Source: DATJKD01 sp963728295 (GTDB lineage: Bacteria; Pseudomonadota; Gammaproteobacteria; Steroidobacterales; Steroidobacteraceae). Taken from it: a DNA stretch of 64,000 bases. Under the pieces are notes generated by a model. The model was not told where the DNA came from and ran no database searches. It worked only from the letters and a program-made list of their open reading frames with translations. Each line of letters opens with the position of its first letter. Position 1 is the first letter of the stretch. A program made the translations under genes and the position numbers. Shown piece after piece: positions 18,095 through 27,808 of this stretch. The stretch is taken from contig CAVSKB010000006.1 in the NCBI GenBank assembly GCA_963728295.1, positions 186,001-250,000 on the forward strand, read 5' to 3'.

Positions 18095-18118
18095 GGCTGC
18101 CGATAATACGGTGCCGGC

Positions 18119-19081
18119 TTGCAGAAATCGGTCAAAAAACTTAAGCCCCGGCGTCGAGCGCGACCTGCCGCCACGACGTTCCGACGCACCCCGATCGGCA
18201 GCCTGCGCGTGTTCGCCGCCGTGGCGCAGCACATGAGCGTCAGCCGCGCGGCCGACGCGCTCGGAGTCACGGCCAGCGCGGTCAGCATGCAGTTGAAGGT
18301 GCTCGAGGACTACCTGCAGCTGCCGCTGCTGCGCCGCCGCGGCCGGAACCTCGAGCTCACACCGGAAGGCGAGCGGCTGCTGCCGCGTGTCGAGCGGGGC
18401 CTGCGCGAGCTCGAGGAAGCTATCGATGCCGCTCGCGGCGACCGCTGCGAAGGCGAGCTCTCGGTGACGGCGCTGCCGTCGTTCATGCAGCAATGGCTGA
18501 TGCCGAGACTGCCTGACTTCCAGGCCCGTCACCCGAAGCTGCAGGTCACGATCCACACCTCGACGGAAACGGTCGATCTGCGGCAGTCGCGGCTGCAGGC
18601 GGCGATCCGGATGGGTCGCGGCCACTGGCCCGGGCTGCAGGCAGAGAAGCTGCTCGACGAATGGCTGGTGCTCGTGTGTGCGCCGGCGCTGCTCGCGCGC
18701 CATGGACCGGTGCGCAGCACGGCGGATCTGCGGCCCTACCGGCTGGTGCACAGCACCTCGGAGCCGTGGTCGAGCTGGCTGCTCGAGCACGACGATCAGC
18801 GAGATCTCGCGCGCACCGCGCTGTACGACGATTCGGTCACCGTCATCCGTGCGGCCGAGGCGGGTCAGGGGCTGGCACTTGCACGCTGGAGCCTGGTCGA
18901 GTCGGAGCTCCGCCTCGGCCGGCTGGCGCTCGCGAGCGAACGGGTCGTCCTGTCCGAGCTCGCCTACTATTTCGCCTGCCTGCCGGAGTACCTTAACGTC
19001 GAAAAAGTCCGGCTGCTCCGGCTCTGGCTCACCGAGCAGGCGCGCACGTTCCCGCCACCGCCGGGCGCCGGGCCGCGCTGA
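18119..19081 (+). CDS. LysR family regulator, GcvA-like
   Basis: 320 residues from TTG 18119. The N-terminal winged HTH (SLRVFAAVAQHMSVSRAADALG) is followed by a periplasmic-binding-like effector domain (ELSVTALPSFMQQWLMPRL; DDSVTVIRAAEAGQGLALAR). The Arg/Lys-rich first 25 residues are unusual for LysR proteins, and the start could be a little later. The divergent MOSC gene, 24 nt away, is a likely target, as LysR regulators often control divergent neighbours. Confidence 0.88.
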   Translation: MQKSVKKLKPRRRARPAATTFRRTPIGSLRVFAAVAQHMSVSRAADALGVTASAVSMQLKVLEDYLQLPLLRRRGRNLELTPEGERLLPRVERGLRELEEAIDAARGDRCEGELSVTALPSFMQQWLMPRLPDFQARHPKLQVTIHTSTETVDLRQSRLQAAIRMGRGHWPGLQAEKLLDEWLVLVCAPALLARHGPVRSTADLRPYRLVHSTSEPWSSWLLEHDDQRDLARTALYDDSVTVIRAAEAGQGLALARWSLVESELRLGRLALASERVVLSELAYYFACLPEYLNVEKVRLLRLWLTEQARTFPPPPGAGPR

Positions 19082-19206
19082 AAAGAGGGCAGCTCCGGCC
19101 ATTTTCAGTTTTTCTTAAACGGGCTTCAGAACTTCGAAACCCGCGGCGCGACCGCCTCGGCACCATGCTCCCCACAGGTGAAACCACCCACCTGGCGGAG
19201 GATCCC

Positions 19207-19608
19207 ATGGAAGCGAATTTCTCTCTCCCCAGCCGCCCGGCCCGCAGCGCGGTGTCCGGCAGCAGCATCCTGGTGCTGTTCGCGGCGACGGTCCTCGTCG
19301 CGCTGGCCGCACACCTTTCCCCGAGCGAACATCTCGCGGGACCGTCCACCCGGAACGTGGCCTATGCCTACGGAGAGGTCACCAACGTCGCCCGCGTGCC
19401 CGCCCTCTACCGGCGATTCGAGCGCGAGGCGCTGGAGCTCTGCGGCGAGGCGGGGTTGCTCGACGGCGTCGGCTCGCGCTCGCAGCTCGATTGCGCGGAG
19501 CGTGTGGTCGACCGCGCGGTGCGCGAGGTCGATGCGCCGGCGCTGAGCGCGTATCACCAGTCTCGCGAGGACTCGACCCAGGCGACCCGAGTTGCGAGCG
19601 CCCGTTAG
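19207..19608 (+). CDS. UrcA family protein
   Basis: 133 residues; ATG 19207 with GGAGG just upstream. A membrane-anchor or signal segment (SSILVLFAATVLVALAAHL) precedes the UrcA pattern VAYAYGEVTN...VPALYRRFEREALELCG, with the Cys79/Cys96 pair and the terminal REVDAPALSAYH. UrcA proteins are small, exported, of unknown function, and common in sphingomonads and Steroidobacteraceae-like gammaproteobacteria. Convergent with the GGDEF/EAL gene. Confidence 0.85.
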   Translation: MEANFSLPSRPARSAVSGSSILVLFAATVLVALAAHLSPSEHLAGPSTRNVAYAYGEVTNVARVPALYRRFEREALELCGEAGLLDGVGSRSQLDCAERVVDRAVREVDAPALSAYHQSREDSTQATRVASAR

Positions 19609-19623
19609 GAACGGTTCGGCCGG

Positions 19624-21927
19624 TCAGGCCATGGCGAGCGGTTGTGGCCGGCCGACCTGGTAGCCTTGTACGAAGTCGACGCCCATGCGTCGGACTGCAT
19701 CGAGCGCGCTCATGTCCTCGACCTGCTCGGCGATCACCTGGAAACTGAGCGAGCGCGCGAGCTTGATCATCGCATTGACCATGGCCTGGTTGACGTTGTC
19801 CGAGCCCAGGTTGCGGATAAAAGACCCATCGATCTTCAGGTAATCGAGCGACAGGTGCTTGAGGTTGGCGAACGAGCTCAGACCCTTTCCGAAATCGTCG
19901 AGCGCGAACCGGCAACCCATGCCGTGCAGCACGCCGATGAAGCGGCGCGCGTGATCGATGTTGGTGATCACCGAGTTCTCGGTGACTTCGAAGCAGACGC
20001 GGTCGGGGGCGACACCCGTGCGATCCAGGCAATCGACGACGAACTCGAGGAATCCCGCGTCCGCGAGCGTGTGGCCCGAAAGGTTGATGCACAGGCTCCG
20101 CCCGGGCTGCAGCCGCACCCCGCCTCGACCGAGCGCCGCCAGGGCAGTCTGCACCACCCAGCGATCGACGTGCGGCATCAGCCGGTAGCGCTCCGCCGCG
20201 CGCATGAACTCCCCAGGCGCAACCGAGTTTCCGGCCTCGTCCTTGAGCCGCAGCAGCACCTCGAGGCCGGGTCCCGTCGCCGGCGGCGCTCCCACCGCCA
20301 CGATCTGCTGGGCATAGAGCTCGAAGCGGTCCTCGCGCAGCGCTGACTGCAGCTGTTGCAGCCAGTGGATCTCGCCGCGCTGCCGCGCCGCCGCCTCGTC
20401 CTGCGCGGAGTACACCTGCACGTGGCTGCCCTGTTTCTTCGCCACGTAGCAGGCGGAATCGGCCGCGCCGATCATGTCCTCGATCGACCCGCTCTCGCGC
20501 GACACCTCCACCAGGCCGATACTCACGCCGATATTGAAGATCTTGTCCTTCCACACGAAGCGGTAATCCGCGACCGCGCGCACGGCATCGTCGGCGATCT
20601 GTCGCGCCTTCTCCAGCGGGCAGCCGAACAGCAGGATCCCGAACTCGTCGCCGCCCAGCCGGCCGACCGTATCGGAGTCGCGCACCGCGTCCTTGATGAG
20701 CGCCGCCACCTCGCGCAGCATGCTGTCGCCAGCAACGTGACCGCATTCGTCGTTGACCGCCTTGAACCGGTCCAGGTCCAGGTAGCACAGGATGTGGCGG
20801 ATCCCGGTGGCGTGCGCGGATTCGATCGCCTCCTGCAGCCGGCGCTCGAATTCACGGCGGTTCACGAGGCCGGTGAGCGCGTCATGACTCGCCTGGTAGG
20901 ACATCTGGCGCGTCAGGCCGCGCAGGTCACTCACGTCACGCAACGAGATCACGGTCCCGGAGATGTTTGCCTCGTCGTCGCGTATCGGCGAGACGGTGAG
21001 CTCGATAGAGCGCTCGCCGTCGCCGTTGGCCGAGACGAGCATGCCGCGACGGCCGATGTTGATGCGCGCGCCCGTCGCAAGCGCCTGGCGCACCGGGTCG
21101 CCGAGCGTCTTGCGGTCCGCTTCGTCCACGAGGTTCATGACCTCTCCCAGCGTGTGGCCAATCACGTCAGTCATCGGCTTGCCAAGCAACGCTTCGCCGG
21201 CGCGGTTCGCATACACGATGCGGCCGTCGACATCGGTCGTCAGCACGCCCTCGGACAGCGAATCGAGCGCCGACCACGCCGTCGCTCGCGCGCCGACGCC
21301 GTGCCCCTGATCGGCGCGTGAGCTGATCTCGACGGCCGACACGAGCAGCGCCGGCTGCGCGTCGTAGCTGACGCGGGCAAAATTGAGCTCGACCCGCGGC
21401 GTGTGCCCTGCCACCGGCCGCAGCTCGACTTCGAGCCGCACGGGCGCGGGCTGGCCTTCGCGGTGGCGTCGCAGGTGCTCGCTGAGCAGCTCTGAGAAAT
21501 CGGGATGCACGAGATCGGACAGGCGCCGGCCGACGAGCTGCGCAGGACTCGTCGCACCGCAGAGCTCCGCGAATCGCGAGTTGGCGACGAGGATGCCTTC
21601 GCGCTCGACCGCGATCGCCTCGTTCATCGACTCGACCAGCCGCCGCAGCACCGCTTCGCGATCCGATCGCGTGGTCTGTTCGCGCTGCAGGCGCTCCATC
21701 ATGCGATCGACATTGAGCGCGAGCTCGGTGGCGTCCTCGCCCGCGGCATCGGGCCCGAAACGGATATCGAGATCGCCGTCGCGCGCAGCAACTGCGACGC
21801 GATCGCCGACCTGGCGCAGTTCGTGCACCTGGCGGTTGCGCCAGTACAGCACTGCACCCAGCAGCGCGACCAGCGCACCCAACCCCACCAGGACAGCGAT
21901 CAGCATGTCGTTATAGGGACTCGCCAT
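19624..21927 (-). CDS. membrane PAS-GGDEF-EAL cyclic-di-GMP enzyme
   Basis: 767 residues. One N-terminal membrane helix (MLIAVLVGLGALVALLGAVL), a HAMP-like stretch, two PAS-like sensor segments (about 90-210 and 215-330), then GGDEF and EAL domains. The cyclase motif RLGGDEFG is intact. The phosphodiesterase motif reads EVLLR in place of EALLR, which is a common active variant, and DDFGKGLSSF, LKIDGSFI and FVQGYQVGRP are conserved. Both activities are therefore possible. It probably senses a cytoplasmic or membrane signal and adjusts c-di-GMP. Confidence 0.93.
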   Translation of the reverse strand: MASPYNDMLIAVLVGLGALVALLGAVLYWRNRQVHELRQVGDRVAVAARDGDLDIRFGPDAAGEDATELALNVDRMMERLQREQTTRSDREAVLRRLVESMNEAIAVEREGILVANSRFAELCGATSPAQLVGRRLSDLVHPDFSELLSEHLRRHREGQPAPVRLEVELRPVAGHTPRVELNFARVSYDAQPALLVSAVEISSRADQGHGVGARATAWSALDSLSEGVLTTDVDGRIVYANRAGEALLGKPMTDVIGHTLGEVMNLVDEADRKTLGDPVRQALATGARINIGRRGMLVSANGDGERSIELTVSPIRDDEANISGTVISLRDVSDLRGLTRQMSYQASHDALTGLVNRREFERRLQEAIESAHATGIRHILCYLDLDRFKAVNDECGHVAGDSMLREVAALIKDAVRDSDTVGRLGGDEFGILLFGCPLEKARQIADDAVRAVADYRFVWKDKIFNIGVSIGLVEVSRESGSIEDMIGAADSACYVAKKQGSHVQVYSAQDEAAARQRGEIHWLQQLQSALREDRFELYAQQIVAVGAPPATGPGLEVLLRLKDEAGNSVAPGEFMRAAERYRLMPHVDRWVVQTALAALGRGGVRLQPGRSLCINLSGHTLADAGFLEFVVDCLDRTGVAPDRVCFEVTENSVITNIDHARRFIGVLHGMGCRFALDDFGKGLSSFANLKHLSLDYLKIDGSFIRNLGSDNVNQAMVNAMIKLARSLSFQVIAEQVEDMSALDAVRRMGVDFVQGYQVGRPQPLAMA

Positions 21928-22179
21928 GTCCTCAGGCCCGGCGGGGCCCGGAACTCCCCTGACCCCGTGTTTTCGTTACCCGTGTCGCACGCATTTGCGG
22001 GGCGCGCGCGCCGCGGGCTTTTGTTATTCCGGTTCGCAGCGAAAGCATAGCGGAAGCAGTCGCCCTGCCCCGCCGGATTCACCATAATCAACGTCCGCTT
22101 GCAGCTTGTCGTCAGAATCCGGACTCCTTAACCTTCGCGCCTCCGCGCGCAGCGTGATGCCGTCAGTCGAGAACCCGCC

Positions 22180-22833
22180 ATGATCGACCTATCAGCCATC
22201 CGTCATCAGATGGTCGAACAGCAGGTCCGCGCGTGGTCCGTCCTCGACCTCAAGGTCCTCGAGGTCATGGACCGGGTCCCGCGCGATCAATTCGTGCCCC
22301 CGCCCTTCCGCGACGTCGCCTACGCCGATATGTGCGTGCCGCTCGGTCACGGGCAATCGATGCTCGCGCCCAAGGTCGAGGGCCGGATCCTGCAAGCGCT
22401 CGCGATCCAGCCGCAGGACCGGGTGCTCGAAGTCGGAACCGGGAGCGGCTACCTCGCCGCCTGTCTCGCACAGCTCGGGCGCTCGGTACGCTCGATCGAG
22501 ATCGTGCAGGAACTTGCCGACACCGCGCGCGCCAACCTCGCGCGCAGCGGTGCGCGAAGTGTAACCGTCGAGGTCGGCGATGCGATGACCCTGACGGAGG
22601 AGTCGGCCTACGACGTGATTGCGGTGACGGGCTCGTTGCCGTTGTACGACGCGCGATTCGAGCGCGCGCTCACCGAGAGGGGGCGGCTATTCGTCACGGT
22701 CGGCGCCGGCCAGCTGATGGATGCACGCAAAGTCACGCGAACCGGCCGGTCGGACTGGGCCCCGGAGAGCCTGTTCGAGACGCGGATCGATCCGCTCGTC
22801 AACGCGCCGCGGCCGCCGGCTTTTGTTTTCTGA
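22180..22833 (+). CDS. protein-L-isoaspartate O-methyltransferase-like protein
   Basis: 217 residues. The SAM-binding motif I is VLEVGTGSGYLAACLA, preceded by the PCMT-specific region RVPRDQFVPPPFRDVAYAD and GHGQSMLAPKVEG. In characterised Pcm, this region carries the isoaspartyl-recognition residues. The shortened, divergent C-terminus is typical of the branch found next to tolC in gammaproteobacteria, whose substrate is unproven. tolC follows 131 nt downstream on the same strand. Confidence 0.88.
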   Translation: MIDLSAIRHQMVEQQVRAWSVLDLKVLEVMDRVPRDQFVPPPFRDVAYADMCVPLGHGQSMLAPKVEGRILQALAIQPQDRVLEVGTGSGYLAACLAQLGRSVRSIEIVQELADTARANLARSGARSVTVEVGDAMTLTEESAYDVIAVTGSLPLYDARFERALTERGRLFVTVGAGQLMDARKVTRTGRSDWAPESLFETRIDPLVNAPRPPAFVF

Positions 22834-22964
22834 TTTGCGACGATCGGCCGGACGCATGCGACCGGGCGGCTCCCTCGGGAGGTAGCCATCGATTCCCCGG
22901 GTGATATAGTCTTGTATAACACCAACTAGCCTGGGCGGCCTTGGCCGCCGAAACGGTGACCCCG

Positions 22965-24398
22965 ATGCACAGAAACAAGTTCGTCCTGGCCAGTGCTGTT
23001 GCCTGCGCGCTCCTCGGCAGCGCGTCGCGGGCCGAGAATCTGGTCGAGGTCTACCAGGATGCGGTCAAGAACGACCCGCTGATCCGGGAGGCCGAGGCCC
23101 GCCGGGAGGCCGCGCTCGAGGTCAAGCCGCAGGCGCGCGGCTTGCTGTTGCCGCAGATCAACATCGACGGCCAATGGGCCCAGAGCGATTCCGACAGTAA
23201 CGCCACGTTCACGCAGGCGGTGGACAACGACAACAATCCGAGTACGCCCCCGGTGATCGCCATCGTCAACAACCAGCAGGCGACCGACCAGGACTTCTGG
23301 AACTACCAGGCCGAGGCGACTCAGACCCTCTTCCGCTGGGATCAATGGCAGCAGCTCAAGCGCGCGGACGCCCAGGTTGCCCTGGCCGAGGCCAACTACC
23401 GGGCCGCGCAGCAGGACCTGCTGCTGCGCGTGTCGCAGGCCTATTTCGACGTGCTGGCGGCCGAGGACACCCTGTCGGCGGCCGAGGCGACGCTGCAGGC
23501 GTTCACCCGCCAGCTCGAGCAGGCGGAGAAGCGCTTCGAGGTCGGGCTGATCGCGATCACCGACGTTCAGGAGTCCCGCGCTGCGCACGACAGCGCCACC
23601 GCCGCCGTCATCGCCGCCAAGCGCGTGCTCGCCAGCACGCACGAGGTGCTGAGGGAGCTCACCGGCGAGGCCTACGCGACACTCACCAAGCCCGCCGAGG
23701 AGATGCCGCTCGATCAGCCACAGCCGGCGGACGAGGAAAGCTGGGTTGCGCAGGCGCTCGAGCAGAACCTGAACGTGATCGCCGCGCGGCTCGGCGTCGA
23801 CGTGGCCAAGCGTAACGTCAAGATCGCGCAGGCCGGGCACATGCCAACTGTCGATCTGTTCGCGAACCGCACCGAGTTCGATGCGAATTCCACGCAGATC
23901 AACAATGGCCTCGAAGGTCCCGCCGACTCCGACCAGACCGACGATACGTACGGCGTGCGGGTCAATATCCCGATCTTCGCCGGCGGCGCGACGCAATCGC
24001 GCGTCCGCGAGCAGGTGCATCTGCACCGCGCCGAGCGCGAGCGGCTCGAAGGCGCCATCCGCCGCGCCGAGCGCGACACCCGCGACGCCTACCTGGGCGT
24101 GCTGGCGGAGAAGGCGCGCGTAACCGCGCTCAACCAGTCGGTCAAGTCGAACCAGACCGCGCTCGAGGCCACCGAGGCGGGGTTCGAGGTCGGCACGCGG
24201 ACGACTGTCGATGTGCTGGATGCGCGCCGGCGGCTGTTCGAGGCACAGCGCGACTATGCCCGCAGCCGTTACGACTACCTGATCAACTTTGTGCGCCTGA
24301 AGTCGGCGGCCGGCGTTCTGGCGCCCGCCGATCTGCAGTCGATCAATGGCTTCCTGACGACGCCGACGACGCTGCCGGTCGTTCGTCCGAAGACCTGA
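22965..24398 (+). CDS. tolC: TolC family outer-membrane efflux/secretion channel
   Basis: 477 residues from ATG 22965 with a signal peptide (VLASAVACALLGSASRAE). Two repeated coiled-coil/beta modules typical of TolC: LVEVYQDAVKNDPLIREAEA, FEVGLIAITDVQESRAA and, in the second repeat, FEVGTRTTVDVLDARRRLF. It forms the trimeric exit duct for type I secretion and RND/ABC efflux. No inner-membrane partner is adjacent. The last 56 nt overlap the 3' end of waaA on the opposite strand. Confidence 0.93.
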   Translation: MHRNKFVLASAVACALLGSASRAENLVEVYQDAVKNDPLIREAEARREAALEVKPQARGLLLPQINIDGQWAQSDSDSNATFTQAVDNDNNPSTPPVIAIVNNQQATDQDFWNYQAEATQTLFRWDQWQQLKRADAQVALAEANYRAAQQDLLLRVSQAYFDVLAAEDTLSAAEATLQAFTRQLEQAEKRFEVGLIAITDVQESRAAHDSATAAVIAAKRVLASTHEVLRELTGEAYATLTKPAEEMPLDQPQPADEESWVAQALEQNLNVIAARLGVDVAKRNVKIAQAGHMPTVDLFANRTEFDANSTQINNGLEGPADSDQTDDTYGVRVNIPIFAGGATQSRVREQVHLHRAERERLEGAIRRAERDTRDAYLGVLAEKARVTALNQSVKSNQTALEATEAGFEVGTRTTVDVLDARRRLFEAQRDYARSRYDYLINFVRLKSAAGVLAPADLQSINGFLTTPTTLPVVRPKT

Positions 24399-25680
24399 GC
24401 AGCGGTTCGATCAACGCGACCAGCCGGTAGACCGCGCCTCGGCTTGCGTCGACGGCGCCGCGGCCGCGGCGGCCCGTCGCGGCCGCGCGCGGCGGATCAT
24501 CGAAGAAACCGGTCACCGGCCCCGCGAGCTCCTCGCCGTTGCGCACCGTGGTGAGCGCACCGGAGTCGGCCAGCAGGCGCGCGATCTCCGGCGCGTTGTG
24601 CGTGTGCGGGCCGGCCAGGATCGGTAGCCCGAGAACGGCGGGCTCGAGCAGGTTGTGCCCGCCCACGGGCACCAGGGTTCCGCCGACGAAGGCGACATCG
24701 GCCGCCGCATAGAAGGTCTGCAGCTCGCCCAGCGTGTCGAGCAGGAAGACGCCGTCGCCTTCGGCCGGGACGCCACCCGAGCTGCGCTGGGCGTAGCTCA
24801 CGCCACGCCTCTGCAGCATCGTGCGCACAGCCTCGAAGCGCTTCGGATGACGCGGGACGAGCACGAGCAGCGCGTCGGGGTGCCGCGTGCACGCCGCCGC
24901 ATGCGCCGCGAGCGCTGCGTCCTCTTCACCCTCGTGGGTGCTGCCCGCAATCCACACCGGCCGCCCCGCGGCGTGCCGGCGCCGGAAGTCCCGCCCGGCA
25001 TCGATCGCCGCCTCCGGGATCTGCAGATCGAGCTTGATGTTACCCGTGACGTGGACGCGCCCGGCCGGCGCGCCGATCGCGTGAAACCGCTCGGCATCGA
25101 CCGCGCTCTGCGCGCCGATCACCAAGTCGTTTGCGAGCGTTTCGCGGATCAGCGCACCCGCGCGTCGATAGCGATCCACCGATCGCCTCGATAACCGCGC
25201 GCTCCCGATGACGAGCGGCACGCCACGCCGGCCGAGCTCGCGATACAGCGCCGGCCAGATCTCGGTCTCCAGGATCACGGCGAGCCGCGGCTGCACCCTG
25301 TCGAGAAACCGGCGCATCGCCGCCGGCGTATCGAACGGGAGAAAGCAGTGATGGACGCTGTCGCCGAAGAGCGCGCGGGCGCGCTGTGCCCCCGTCGGTG
25401 TGACGGTGGAGAGCGTGACCGGAAGGTCCGGGTGGGTCGCACGCAGCGCCGTGAGCAGGCTTGCGGCCGCCTGCACCTCGCCCACGGACACTGCGTGCAC
25501 CCACAGGCAGCGGGGCCGGGGACTCGCCGGCACGAACCCGAGCCGCTGTGCGACGCGGTTCCATTGTTCGGGATTGAGTAGCGCCTTCCACGCGTCGGCG
25601 GCCAGCGCGAACGGGAGGGCGAGTCGGGTGAGCAGGACGTACAGGACGTACACGTTGGTAGCGATCAGACGCGGCGACAT
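24343..25680 (-). CDS. waaA: 3-deoxy-D-manno-octulosonic acid transferase
   Basis: 445 residues. Transfers Kdo from CMP-Kdo to lipid A precursor at the inner-membrane face. Signature elements: an N-terminal membrane anchor (VYVLYVLLTRLALPF), WVHAVSVGEVQAA with the catalytic Glu, ILETEIWPALYREL, the GNIKLD segment, and GGTLVPVGGHNLLEP near the C-terminus. Start ATG 25680 lies within the end of kdkA (16-nt overlap), so kdkA-waaA form an operon. The presence of a KdkA neighbour suggests transfer of a single Kdo that is then phosphorylated, as known in Haemophilus. Confidence 0.95.
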   Translation of the reverse strand: MSPRLIATNVYVLYVLLTRLALPFALAADAWKALLNPEQWNRVAQRLGFVPASPRPRCLWVHAVSVGEVQAAASLLTALRATHPDLPVTLSTVTPTGAQRARALFGDSVHHCFLPFDTPAAMRRFLDRVQPRLAVILETEIWPALYRELGRRGVPLVIGSARLSRRSVDRYRRAGALIRETLANDLVIGAQSAVDAERFHAIGAPAGRVHVTGNIKLDLQIPEAAIDAGRDFRRRHAAGRPVWIAGSTHEGEEDAALAAHAAACTRHPDALLVLVPRHPKRFEAVRTMLQRRGVSYAQRSSGGVPAEGDGVFLLDTLGELQTFYAAADVAFVGGTLVPVGGHNLLEPAVLGLPILAGPHTHNAPEIARLLADSGALTTVRNGEELAGPVTGFFDDPPRAAATGRRGRGAVDASRGAVYRLVALIEPLLRSSDERPAASSASSGSH

Positions 25681-26414
25681 GCGTCGAGCAGGCACTGCCA
25701 CTGCTCCGGTCCGTATCGTCCGGCGGGCAGCCCGCTCGTCACCTTGACGAGCGAGCGTCCGAGTCGCGCGAGCACGGCATCCTCCCAGGCGCCGCGCGCC
25801 ACGATCCGGCCGCGGTCGAAATCGAGCAGATGGATCCCGCTTGCCACGCCCAGCACGATGTTGTGGGCGTTCAGATCCGCGTGTCGCACGCCGTGAGCGT
25901 GGAACCGGCCGATGCCGCGCCCGATGTCGGACCAGCGCTGCATCGGCAGGGGTGCCGAGGCGAGGGCCTGCGCGAGCGTCGTGCGCGAGGGCAACTCTAC
26001 GGTCAGCAGGTCCGCGCGATAGAACGGTCCGTCTCGCCGGTAGCGCGCAGCGACCGGTCTCGGCACCGGCAGGCCGAGCGCCGCCAGCTCGCGCAGCAGG
26101 CGCCATTCACGAAAGCCGCGCGTGCGAGCGGCACCGGTGAACAGATAACGGTCGTCGAGCACGCGCGCCACCGAGCCGCCCCGCCGGTAGTGCCGCAGCA
26201 CCCAGCGACGCTCGTCATCGCGGAGGAAAGTGACCGCGCCGCGGCCGCCGGCCTGCCGCTCGACCGATCCGCGGTCACGCCAGCGATCGGGATCGAACCA
26301 GCTTTCGTCCGCATGGCCGGCGAGCGAGGCATCGTATAGCATCGCGCCGCGCGTGGTCGGACGGCTCGCCTCCCGCACATCACTCGCGACGATCGTTGCC
26401 CCCGTGTCGTTCAC
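25665..26414 (-). CDS. kdkA: 3-deoxy-D-manno-octulosonic acid kinase
   Basis: 249 residues. Phosphorylates Kdo at O-4 in LPS core assembly. Kinase-like features: GGRGAVTFLRD (glycine-rich loop), WVLRHYRRGGSVA (ATP Lys/Arg region), catalytic loop HADLNAHNIVL and metal-binding LLDFDRGRI. The gene overlaps waaA by 16 nt. It diverges from the heptosyltransferase gene with only 44 nt between starts, so an LPS-core bidirectional promoter is likely. Confidence 0.93.
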   Translation of the reverse strand: MNDTGATIVASDVREASRPTTRGAMLYDASLAGHADESWFDPDRWRDRGSVERQAGGRGAVTFLRDDERRWVLRHYRRGGSVARVLDDRYLFTGAARTRGFREWRLLRELAALGLPVPRPVAARYRRDGPFYRADLLTVELPSRTTLAQALASAPLPMQRWSDIGRGIGRFHAHGVRHADLNAHNIVLGVASGIHLLDFDRGRIVARGAWEDAVLARLGRSLVKVTSGLPAGRYGPEQWQCLLDACRRV

Positions 26415-26458
26415 GGGAACGGATTCTTCACGATTGCTCCGCCGCTGCCTACCAGCGT

Positions 26459-27547
26459 ATGCCTGCCCCGCCCCCGGATAAGCCGCTCCAATCGGTCTGC
26501 GTGCTGCGTCTGTCCGCGCTCGGAGACGTGTGCCACGCGCTGCCCATCGTCCGAACCATCCAGGATGCGTGGCCGAGGACCCGCATCACCTGGTTGATCG
26601 GGCGGCTGGAACACAAGTTGCTCGGTCACGTGCCCGACGTCGAGTTCGTCGTCTTCGACAAGAACGCCGGTGCGCGAGCCTACCGCGAGCTCCGCGAGCG
26701 CCTCGCGGGACGCCGCTTCGATGCGCTCCTGCACATGCAGCTCGCGCTGCGGGCAAGTCTCGCTGCTGCGTGCGTTCGGGCGGGCGTCAGGGTCGGTTTC
26801 GACCGCGCCCGGGCGCGCGAGCTGCAATGGCTCTTCACCAACGCACGCATCGAACCGAAGACCCGTGAGCATGTTCAGGACAGCTTCTTCGGCTTCACCG
26901 CGGCGCTCGGGATCGCCGTGCGCTCGATGCGCTGGGACATACCGCTCGACGAGGCGTCGCTCGAGTACGCAGAGCGAACCCTCCCGTCCGGAGAGCCCAC
27001 GCTGATCGTGAGCCCCTGCTCGAGTCATGCGCACCGCAACTGGTCGCCGGAGCGTTACGCCGCCGTGGCCGACCATGCGGTCGTCCGACACGGAATGCGG
27101 GTGCTGATCTGCGGCGGCAGGAGCGACCTCGAGCTCCGCTACGGGGCCCGGATCGCGGAGCTCATGAAGCGCCCGGCCACGAACCTCGTCGGCAAGGACA
27201 CGCTCATCGAGTTCCTGGCCACGCTCGCGCGCGCCACCGCCGTACTCACACCGGATTCCGGGCCGGTGCACATGGCTACGACCGTCGGCACGCCGGTTCT
27301 GGGGCTCTATGCCGCGACTAACCCGGCGCGTAGCGGTCCGTACTACAGCCGCGACTGGTGCGTCGACCGGTTCGACACAGCGGCGCGCACCTTCGTCGGC
27401 CGGCCGGCCGCGGAGCTGCCCTGGCCAACCAAGATTGAGCGGCCAGGCGTGATGGACCTGATCGAGGTCGAGGAGGTGATCGAGCGGCTGGACGCCTTGA
27501 TGGCCGCCGGCGCGCCGCGCACGCCGACCGGGGGGATTCGGCGATAA
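26459..27547 (+). CDS. glycosyltransferase family 9, LPS heptosyltransferase-like
   Basis: 362 residues from ATG 26459. GT9 hallmarks: CVLRLSALGDVCHALPIVR at the N-terminus, LLHMQLALRASL, and the nucleotide-sugar-binding segment LTPDSGPVHMATTVGTPVLGLY. These place it with WaaC-like heptosyltransferase I rather than OpsX or WaaF, though the exact acceptor is not certain. Together with waaA and kdkA it forms an inner-core LPS module. Confidence 0.9.
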   Translation: MPAPPPDKPLQSVCVLRLSALGDVCHALPIVRTIQDAWPRTRITWLIGRLEHKLLGHVPDVEFVVFDKNAGARAYRELRERLAGRRFDALLHMQLALRASLAAACVRAGVRVGFDRARARELQWLFTNARIEPKTREHVQDSFFGFTAALGIAVRSMRWDIPLDEASLEYAERTLPSGEPTLIVSPCSSHAHRNWSPERYAAVADHAVVRHGMRVLICGGRSDLELRYGARIAELMKRPATNLVGKDTLIEFLATLARATAVLTPDSGPVHMATTVGTPVLGLYAATNPARSGPYYSRDWCVDRFDTAARTFVGRPAAELPWPTKIERPGVMDLIEVEEVIERLDALMAAGAPRTPTGGIRR

Positions 27548-27578
27548 TGCGTCACCCCGCGACGACCAGGATTCCGAC

Positions 27579-27788
27579 GTGACGGCCGAACGCAGCGAAA
27601 AGCTCATCCAGCCCAACGCCCAGAATCACTACGAGGTCACCGAGGACGACCTGCCCCTGTCCTGCCCGATGCCGGGCATGTACCTGTGGAACTCGCACCC
27701 CCGCGTGTTCCTGGCCGTAGAGGTCACCGGCTGGGCGAAGTGCCCCTACTGCAGCGCAGAGTACACGCTCGCCCGCAGCCAGCCCTGA
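27579..27788 (+). CDS. CHCC-type zinc-finger domain protein
   Basis: 69 residues from GTG 27579. Cys29, His40, Cys55 and Cys58 (CPMPGMYLWNSHP ... CPYC) form the CHCC zinc-binding pattern of the NDUFS6-like domain, also found as a stand-alone protein next to LPS heptosyltransferases in proteobacteria. Function unknown; probably a small metal-binding accessory protein. It follows the heptosyltransferase by 31 nt. Confidence 0.85.
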   Translation: MTAERSEKLIQPNAQNHYEVTEDDLPLSCPMPGMYLWNSHPRVFLAVEVTGWAKCPYCSAEYTLARSQP

Positions 27789-27808
27789 CGCAGACGCAGC
27801 CCGCGGCC

